DNA from: a candidate division WS6 bacterium GW2011_GWC2_36_7
GTDB lineage: Bacteria; Patescibacteriota; Dojkabacteria; SC72
DNA length: 10,859 nucleotides
Direction: 5' to 3'
Assembly (NCBI GenBank): GCA_000991805.1
Contig: LBSF01000013.1
Span: forward strand, 2,551 to 13,409
The position numbers were made by a program, and so were the translations under genes. This document shows, piece by piece, positions 5,119-10,859 of the stretch; the first letter of the stretch is position 1; every line of letters begins with the position of its first letter. The notes beneath the pieces are model-generated. The model made no database searches and was not told the DNA's origin. It saw nothing but the letters and a program-made list of their open reading frames with translations.

Positions 5119-6561
5119 CTAGAGATTTAGTATTAGTCTTCCAACCCCATCTTCAACACCTTGTCCAAGATGTAACAATGTTTGTTCATCAAAATGTTTT
5201 CCTATGAACTGTATACCAGTAGGCATACCATTAGACAAACCAGAAGGAACTGTTAATCCAGGTAATCCAACCTCAGAACTACCTTCTGCTAATACATCAG
5301 CAATTTCTCCAAACAATGGATTGTCTGCATCCTTGTCTCTTAACGCAACAGAAGGAGTAGTAGGAGCCACTATAGCATCATATTTACCCAATACATTCTC
5401 TAAATCTTCTCGTATTAACTGTCTAACCTGTTCTGATTTTCTAAAGTATTCATCTGCATATCCAGCAGAGAGAGAGAATGTTCCAGTCATTATTCTTCTC
5501 TTGGCTTCTTCTCCAAATCCTTCTCCTCTAGTAGATTCATAGAATATTTTTACATTTTCATTCTTACTTCCTTCTAAACCATATCTAGTACCATCGTATC
5601 TAGCTAAGTTTGAGGATACTTCGCTCCTACAAGTGATGGTATACACGGCTATACCATACTTGGGATCCATAATGTTTACCTCTTCCACTATGGCACCTAA
5701 ATTTCTTAATATATTTACTGAATTTTCAAAATTCTTTCTAACACCTTCTTCAATATCTAAGTCTAGATATTCTTTTGGTAATGCTAATCTCATTCCCTTA
5801 ATCTTATTCACATCCAACTGTGCTAAATAGTCCTGGATTGGGAGTTTTGAAGATGTAAAATCATGTGGATCATATCCTGCGATAATGCCAAGCATATATG
5901 CTGCATCCTTTACTGTTTTAACTATTGGTCCTGGACAATCCAAGGATGATCCCATTGCCAATACTCCATACCTTGGTACTCTTCCATATGTTGGTTTAAG
6001 TCCTACAGTTCCACACCACGAGGATGGTAATCTGATGGATCCTGCGGTTTCTGTCCCTAGAGAGCCTGTACATAGGTCTGCAGCTATTGCAGTAGCAGAA
6101 CCTCCACTTGATCCTCCAGGTAGTGTTTCTTTGTTCCAAGGGTTTCTAGTAGGTCCATAGTAGGATGTAATGGTTGATGATCCGTGACAGAACTGATCGA
6201 GATTGGTTTTACCAAGGATTATAGCTTCTTCATTTAGTATTCTCTTAGTTACAGTTGATTCATATACTGGGGTATATCCATCTAATATGTGTGATGCGCA
6301 TGTGGTTAATATATCTTTAGTTGAGAATACATCTTTAACAGCAATTGGTATACCAGCTAGTTTTTTGTCTTTTAATGTTTCAAAGTTGTTGTCAAAATCT
6401 TCTGCTTTCTTTAATGCATTTTCAGCGTCTACTGTAATGAATGCATTGAGTTCTTCATCTAACTTGCTGATTCTTTGGAGATAGTAATTAGTTACTTCTT
6501 TAGCAGATATATTTTTTGCGAGGAGTTTTTCTCTGAGTTCTGTAATGCTAAGATTTTCCAC
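5119..6561 (-). CDS. gatA: Aspartyl/glutamyl-tRNA(Asn/Gln) amidotransferase subunit A
   Basis: GatA is the amidase of the GatCAB complex, which releases ammonia from Gln or Asn to amidate Glu-tRNA(Gln) and Asp-tRNA(Asn) in the cytoplasm. The 480 residues match the family's normal length. The amidase-signature triad is clear: K76 in IPIAVKD, S152 in PGGSSGGSA and S175 in TETAGSIRLPSS. The block TVGLKPTYGRVPRYGV follows, and the C-terminus has LPGLTVPSGLSNGMPTGIQFIG, as in true GatA. The start is GTG 6561, giving the usual short N-terminal helix MENLSITELREKL; a TATATT lies at 6580-6575 on the same strand. gatB and gatC are not in this window. It is a housekeeping gene bordering the accessory block. 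Confidence 0.95.
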   Translation of the reverse strand: MENLSITELREKLLAKNISAKEVTNYYLQRISKLDEELNAFITVDAENALKKAEDFDNNFETLKDKKLAGIPIAVKDVFSTKDILTTCASHILDGYTPVYESTVTKRILNEEAIILGKTNLDQFCHGSSTITSYYGPTRNPWNKETLPGGSSGGSATAIAADLCTGSLGTETAGSIRLPSSWCGTVGLKPTYGRVPRYGVLAMGSSLDCPGPIVKTVKDAAYMLGIIAGYDPHDFTSSKLPIQDYLAQLDVNKIKGMRLALPKEYLDLDIEEGVRKNFENSVNILRNLGAIVEEVNIMDPKYGIAVYTITCRSEVSSNLARYDGTRYGLEGSKNENVKIFYESTRGEGFGEEAKRRIMTGTFSLSAGYADEYFRKSEQVRQLIREDLENVLGKYDAIVAPTTPSVALRDKDADNPLFGEIADVLAEGSSEVGLPGLTVPSGLSNGMPTGIQFIGKHFDEQTLLHLGQGVEDGVGRLILNL

Positions 6562-6600
6562 CTGTTGTGTTAAGAATATATTAATTACTATGCAATTCTA

Positions 6601-7179
6601 TCAAAGAATCCACAAAATGAGAATGGATATTGTTGCGCATACTAATGTTCCTACGATGGTTTGCATGACGGTATGTTTTTTTAGTATAACTCTTGAGGCT
6701 GCTATGAATGGTGTGAAGAGGAATATCAATGGTAATGCTGTGGCATATGGGAAGAGGTAGAGTAATGTAAAGAACAGGAGTGTGGAAAATGTCATATGTC
6801 CACTCATTTTCCAGTACAAATTAACTATGGTTAACACACATGTCGCAACAAAAACATTTAATGTTATATGTATTAACGTACTGTCTTTGAGTAAAATGGT
6901 TAATACAAAAAGTAAAAGATATCCTATTGTAACAATTGAAAAGTATGGTGGTCTCTCCTCCCTTTTTGTAAATTCATAGTCAGAGATCTTTCCCATTTTC
7001 CTTAGGATCAAAAATGGAGCTATGGTTATGACTAGGTAGAGGAATGGAAAGAGAATTTTGTAGAGAATGTTCACATCTGATATTACAAAGGCTATTGTTG
7101 GAGCAAATATTATGGTAAGAAAGCCATTGAACATTTCGGAAACTATTCTTGCTATTTGGGGTAGTATATTCTTTTTCAT
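6601..7179 (-). CDS. PAP2-superfamily membrane phosphatase
   Basis: The 192-residue protein has about six hydrophobic spans (roughly 18-35, 40-60, 80-97, 101-122, 130-158 and 172-191). The PAP2 motifs lie between them: KREERP (72-77), SGH (126-128) and SRVILKKH (162-169) with H169 as the nucleophile. The Asp that normally follows H169 by four residues is Gln173, and motif 1 has shorter K-to-RP spacing than the KX6RP consensus. Family members dephosphorylate lipid phosphates such as undecaprenyl or phosphatidyl compounds at the membrane; the exact substrate is not deducible. ATG 7179 follows a TACAAT at 7195-7190. It ends 39 nt before gatA, in the same orientation. Confidence 0.82.
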   Translation of the reverse strand: MKKNILPQIARIVSEMFNGFLTIIFAPTIAFVISDVNILYKILFPFLYLVITIAPFLILRKMGKISDYEFTKREERPPYFSIVTIGYLLLFVLTILLKDSTLIHITLNVFVATCVLTIVNLYWKMSGHMTFSTLLFFTLLYLFPYATALPLIFLFTPFIAASRVILKKHTVMQTIVGTLVCATISILILWIL

Positions 7180-7211
7180 ATATCTTTCTATTGTAGCTTA
7201 GATGGAAAGAG

Positions 7212-7240
7212 AAAAAAAGGCACAGTTGCCTGTGCCTTTC
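7212..7240 (-). terminator. Intrinsic terminator of the Ig-repeat surface protein gene
   Basis: Perfect 9-bp stem AAAGGCACA/TGTGCCTTT (7216-7224 with 7231-7239), 6-nt loop, then seven T on the minus strand (A-run 7212-7218, partly within the stem). It lies about 20 nt past the stop codon of the large gene and before the PAP2 gene, so the two are separate transcription units. Confidence 0.9.
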
Positions 7241-7260
7241 CTGAGACTAAAATATATTCC

Positions 7261-10200
7261 CTATTTTATATTATTCTCTTTGTCTTCCTCTTCCCTTCTT
7301 CTTCTAGCTATTAAGAAGATTATGAAGGAGAGTAGTGTTGCTCCACCTAGTGCATATACCCACCATGGGATTGGTTTCCTTGTGGATTCCTCTTGAGTGG
7401 AATCTTCTGCACCTTTAACTTCCTCTTTGGTTACAACAGGTGAGGTAGTTTCTTCTTCAGTGGTTTGTGCTCCTTGTACTGCTTCTGGTGTTAAAGTTGC
7501 TACTGTTGCTGCACCTCTTACTGCTTGCTGAGGTACTGCTGCAACTACTACACTTGATGCATATGGATCATTTCCTTCAACTATTGTATTGGAGTCACTT
7601 CTATTTCCAGCTGTATCTACTACATAGTATGTGAAGGTATGTGTTCCTACGCTTAATGTATTGATTAAAGCCGTTATATCCCAACTGTATCCTGTTCCAA
7701 ACAATGGTAAGCATGTTTGGGTGTTTGTATCTATTACATAACAGACTTGAGATAGCTCGGTGTTATCACTTAATGCTAGGGATCTTGGTGTTGTGTCTCC
7801 TGTTTGGAAGGAAAGAGCTGAAAGAACTTGTGCTTCTGGGTTGGTTTTATCTATCTTCACTTCATCAGATGTTTGTACTGCTTCTAAATTACCCGCCATA
7901 TCTTCAGAGTAGAAGGTTATTGTATTCAACCCTTCTGTAGATACAATTACTGTATTTCCTTCTTGTTCAGTTCCACCATTTAATGAATAGTAGGTTCTGT
8001 AACAACCACTACCATCAGTATCGGTACAAGCTAAGGTTACTGTTACGTCAGTATTGTGCCAGAGAAAGTCTATACCTGATGCGGTGGTTACTGGAGTTGT
8101 TTTGTCATATGTAATTGTATATGGCTCACTTTCAGGACTTTCATTACCTGCCATATCTATAGTTTTTACATAGATAACATATTTACCTTCGCCATGTCCA
8201 AATGAACCAGATCTAGTATGTGGATTTCCACCAGATACCCAGTTTGAAGTCCAATCAATGTCTGGAGTTCCATCTGCAGGGGTGAAAATGTATCTAATAC
8301 TGTATGCAGCTATTCCTGCACCTGTGCTATTTACATATGCTGTGTCATCTCCACCTGTCCAATTTACTGTTATCGCATTTACATTAGTAAATGCCGTAGT
8401 GTTTGTTATCACGGGCTTTGATGGCGCGGTTGTATCATAGTAGTAGTGTACCCATGTACTCCATGCTCCTTCATTTCCTGCATTATCAAATGCTTGTACT
8501 CTGAAGCTTACACCACCTTGTTCGTTACTATTTGGAATATGGTTTCTTTGGCTTGCTGTTGTTGTTCTGTATGGTGCACCTGGGAATGTATGACCATCAT
8601 CATATACATATTCTACTTTGTATGATGCTATTCCAGATACATCTGTTGCATTTGTCCAATCGTTTAGAATAGGGGTGCTCTTGAAGTATTGCTCAGATGT
8701 AGGAGATACAATTGAAGGTGTTGTAGGTGCTGTTGTATCTATTATGAACGGAATAGAGTGTGTTGTTGATGTTATATTTCCAACCTTGTCTACTGTTCTG
8801 ATATTGAAATACCATGTACCATCTGAAAGAGAACGACTAGTTATGTGTGTAGCATCTGCTGGTAACCAGTTAAAGAACCCTATTGATGGAGTTTCTGGTG
8901 CATGAGTGAATGAGTAGAAATATCCTGCGACACCACTTAATTCATCATTAGCTCCGCTAAAGACCATATCGATAGTTCTATCTCTATTTGGTGCTGATGT
9001 GTGTGATGTTGAACTTACTGCTGGATCTATTGGGTCTTCATTGTCCCATATGAATGAATCTGCAATTCCAATTCCAGGAAAATCTTGTACATGATCCCAA
9101 GCTAATGGGGTTACTGTGTATTGAACGCCATTGCTCATTGATGGAAGAGAGTTGGTAAGTACCCAGTGACTTGTTCCCAGAACATCTTGAGTCCCTGGCA
9201 AGTATGTCCAGGAGCTATTACCTGTCCAATATTTACCATCACTGCTTCTTCTCATAGTTAATTTAACATCAGAGATTCTGCTTACAGTATCAGAAGCTGT
9301 TCCATGAATGAATGGTAAGCTATTAGGTCCGTAGTATTCGTTAGCTATCATTGCTTCAGATTGAGGAAGGGCTTTGTCTACTTTTCTTTCAACGACCGTT
9401 GAAGTCTTGGTATTCCCAGCTTTGTCATTAACCCTAACTCTAATATCTAGACTTTGGTTGTCATACAATATGAAGCTTGGTACTCCAAATCTACATTTAT
9501 CATTCATAAACATACCAGGAGTCCAAGTTGTGCCATTAAGTGTATATTCACAGGTTGATCCTTTTATTCCACTTAATGAATCATCTGCTCTGACAGAAAT
9601 TGTAAATCCATAGTAACCATTTACATATCTACTGAGGTAATCTTCTTCAATGTTTATATTCCCAAATGTTGGTCTTGTTGTATCGTATACAATTCTATTC
9701 ATTCGTGGGCTATGTTCTGTGTTACCAGCTTGATCTGTTGCTTCTGCCTTTACATCAAAAGTTCCTTGATATGGAGGTGTCCATGTCTTTGACCAGTTAA
9801 ATGTTGAGCTGTTAGATGTGTTTGTTTGGGTTTCAATCAAAATCCAATTTGAAGAATTTGTATTTTTGTAATACAAGTTTACCCCAGTAACACCATTTAC
9901 ATCATTTGAGACTCCTTGCAAGAGAATACTTGAGTTATGGTATGTGTTAGCTTGATTTTGAGTGAATTGGGATACTGGTGCGGTTGTATCTACAGTAAAC
10001 TTTAATCCTAATACATCTCTAAATTGATTTATTGTAGGGATATCCTTTCTAGTAGCATTATCATATACCTGATGTGTCATGTAGTATGTTCCTTCTGGTA
10101 GGGTAGATACACAATCTGTAAACTGTCTTTGTGTAGTTAATGTGAATGGATTCCCAGAAAGTTCGACAAGATTTGGATTTTGTCTCCAGCTACAATATGC

Positions 10201-10689
10201 TTGCTTTCCATTCTGTGAAAATGCAAATGATCCGTTATCCTGAGCTTGGAAGATTACAAATGAATCCCAATATAGCTCCGAGGATGGGGTAGAGTCAGTA
10301 TATGTTCCTGTGAAGGATAGTTGACTGACACTTTGTACAAATGCTTGAGCTCCTAGTACTGCTGATCCATTTTTGTAATGTATATATGTTGCTGTTGGTG
10401 CATTAGTATCTATCGTTATAGATTGTGTTGTCGTTTTGCTATTCCCAACATCATCAGTTGCTACAATTTGCATGTCATATGTTCCATCTGGAACAATATT
10501 TGTTACATTTGCTTCCCAAGCGCTTCCATTGATTACGGCATTGTATGTTACTGAGTTTATAGTAAGAGTTACACTTGATGTATCTGCACTTGCTATTCCT
10601 CCAATGATAGTTGGTGTGTTGTAGTTTGTGACAAATTTATTAACTACTGAGCTATTTGGATATTTTATTCCTGTTGTAGTTACATCTGC
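7261..10689 (-). CDS. Giant multi-Ig-like-domain surface protein with C-terminal membrane anchor, 5' end missing
   Basis: Numbering runs from an internal ATG at 10473. Nine linker motifs of the type D(T/K)TxP occur at residues 22, 162, 264, 366, 477, 579, 680, 790 and 875. Most are preceded about ten residues earlier by a D-x-(A/V)-GN motif. This marks tandem Ig-like/beta-sandwich modules of mostly 101-111 residues. The C-terminus has an acidic Thr/Glu linker (about 1003-1034), a membrane span WWVYALGGATLLSFIIFLIA (1037-1056), then RRRR and a short charged tail: a typical stop-transfer anchor. The Ig repeats are thus outside the cell, probably for adhesion or cell contact. Coding continues upstream of 10473 in the same frame (NTPTIIGGIASAD..., WEANVTNIVPDGTYDM) with no ATG, GTG or TTG before an in-frame TGA at 10738-10740. 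The true N-terminus and signal peptide are absent; I end the gene where the coding strand appears to switch. Confidence 0.88.
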   Translation of the reverse strand, partial: ADVTTTGIKYPNSSVVNKFVTNYNTPTIIGGIASADTSSVTLTINSVTYNAVINGSAWEANVTNIVPDGTYDMQIVATDDVGNSKTTTQSITIDTNAPTATYIHYKNGSAVLGAQAFVQSVSQLSFTGTYTDSTPSSELYWDSFVIFQAQDNGSFAFSQNGKQAYCSWRQNPNLVELSGNPFTLTTQRQFTDCVSTLPEGTYYMTHQVYDNATRKDIPTINQFRDVLGLKFTVDTTAPVSQFTQNQANTYHNSSILLQGVSNDVNGVTGVNLYYKNTNSSNWILIETQTNTSNSSTFNWSKTWTPPYQGTFDVKAEATDQAGNTEHSPRMNRIVYDTTRPTFGNINIEEDYLSRYVNGYYGFTISVRADDSLSGIKGSTCEYTLNGTTWTPGMFMNDKCRFGVPSFILYDNQSLDIRVRVNDKAGNTKTSTVVERKVDKALPQSEAMIANEYYGPNSLPFIHGTASDTVSRISDVKLTMRRSSDGKYWTGNSSWTYLPGTQDVLGTSHWVLTNSLPSMSNGVQYTVTPLAWDHVQDFPGIGIADSFIWDNEDPIDPAVSSTSHTSAPNRDRTIDMVFSGANDELSGVAGYFYSFTHAPETPSIGFFNWLPADATHITSRSLSDGTWYFNIRTVDKVGNITSTTHSIPFIIDTTAPTTPSIVSPTSEQYFKSTPILNDWTNATDVSGIASYKVEYVYDDGHTFPGAPYRTTTASQRNHIPNSNEQGGVSFRVQAFDNAGNEGAWSTWVHYYYDTTAPSKPVITNTTAFTNVNAITVNWTGGDDTAYVNSTGAGIAAYSIRYIFTPADGTPDIDWTSNWVSGGNPHTRSGSFGHGEGKYVIYVKTIDMAGNESPESEPYTITYDKTTPVTTASGIDFLWHNTDVTVTLACTDTDGSGCYRTYYSLNGGTEQEGNTVIVSTEGLNTITFYSEDMAGNLEAVQTSDEVKIDKTNPEAQVLSALSFQTGDTTPRSLALSDNTELSQVCYVIDTNTQTCLPLFGTGYSWDITALINTLSVGTHTFTYYVVDTAGNRSDSNTIVEGNDPYASSVVVAAVPQQAVRGAATVATLTPEAVQGAQTTEEETTSPVVTKEEVKGAEDSTQEESTRKPIPWWVYALGGATLLSFIIFLIARRRREEEDKENNIK

Positions 10690-10859
10690 AGTTAAAAGTG
10701 ATAATGCTGATGATAATTTAATTAATGATATTTCTAATCAAGTAATTACTTCATCAAGTTCATCAATTTTAAATACAGAATCTGATAAAATTAAAATTAA
10801 AGCAGAACAAAAGATATTAGATTTAGAAAATTCATCAAATGCAAGTGAAGTAAAAACAC
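10628..10859 (+). CDS. Possible partial plus-strand ORF at the right edge, Ser/Asn/Asp/Lys-rich
   Basis: A plus-strand frame opens after a TAG at 10622 and runs from GTG 10628 to the edge. From about 10691 its codons look genuinely coding, rich in GAT, AAT, TCA and AAA: SAVKSDNADDNLINDISNQV, a serine run, then a charged helix-like KIKIKAEQKILDLE. Before 10690 it merely mirrors the Ig gene on the other strand, so the GTG is probably not the real start. The segment FGYFIPVVVTSAV could pass as a short hydrophobic signal but is likely antisense coincidence. No family is recognised. It may be the remnant of another secreted protein joined here. Confidence 0.35.
   Translation, partial: MTNLLTTELFGYFIPVVVTSAVKSDNADDNLINDISNQVITSSSSSILNTESDKIKIKAEQKILDLENSSNASEVKT

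Noticed and set aside
5204..6484. Four plus-strand ORFs opposite gatA
   Set aside because: They lie entirely antisense to a clear full-length gatA and show no domain features of their own.
10681..10859. Fold-back (inverted duplicate) artefact at the right edge
   Set aside because: The reverse complement of this segment is not found elsewhere in the window, so a simple local fold-back does not explain the strand switch.
1..10859. CRISPR array, tRNA or rRNA genes, insertion sequence
   Set aside because: I saw no regularly spaced direct repeats, no cloverleaf-like segment, no transposase and no terminal repeats.

Overview
The window is AT-rich, tightly packed bacterial DNA that uses the standard stop codons: TGA ends one of the nuclease genes, so it is not recoded. 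Small genes, few Shine-Dalgarno sites, -10 boxes abutting start codons, a lone gatA and a very large Ig-repeat surface protein with a C-terminal membrane anchor all suggest a Candidate Phyla Radiation (Patescibacteria) genome fragment. That placement is inference; no rRNA or marker gene here proves it.

Layout. Positions 1-509 (minus) hold the N-terminal part of an M23 zinc peptidase cut by the left edge. Positions 601-5002 form an accessory block of small genes on both strands. Forward are a NYN-domain nuclease, an unrecognised 158-residue protein, and a uracil-DNA-glycosylase-like protein 2 nt behind it. Facing these is a winged-helix/pseudo-Nudix regulator (minus). Divergent from the regulator are two VOC (glyoxalase-fold) genes, the first broken by a one-base frameshift, and a Nudix hydrolase with a nearly complete Nudix box. 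A second NYN nuclease (minus), with its own strong promoter, closes the block. From 5119 rightward the minus strand carries gatA, a PAP2-type membrane phosphatase, an intrinsic terminator, and a surface protein of more than 1,100 residues built from about nine Ig-like modules. At the right edge the coding strand flips near 10690 with no start codon for the surface protein, which looks like an assembly or recombination junction.

How the genes may work together. The most interesting unit is 2351-4459. The regulator has a winged helix followed by a Nudix domain whose box keeps exact spacing but has lost two signature acidic residues. It shares a 91-bp divergent promoter region with the VOC-VOC-Nudix operon. 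In that region is a perfect 7+6+7 inverted repeat next to the regulator's -10 box. This suggests a ligand-sensing autoregulated switch: a catalytically weakened Nudix sensor controlling an active Nudix enzyme, analogous to NrtR but with the domain order reversed. The rest of the block (two NYN nucleases and a UDG-like protein) also concerns nucleic acids or nucleotides, but nothing in the sequence proves a joint function. M23 peptidase, PAP2 phosphatase and the Ig protein are envelope functions; GatA serves translation.
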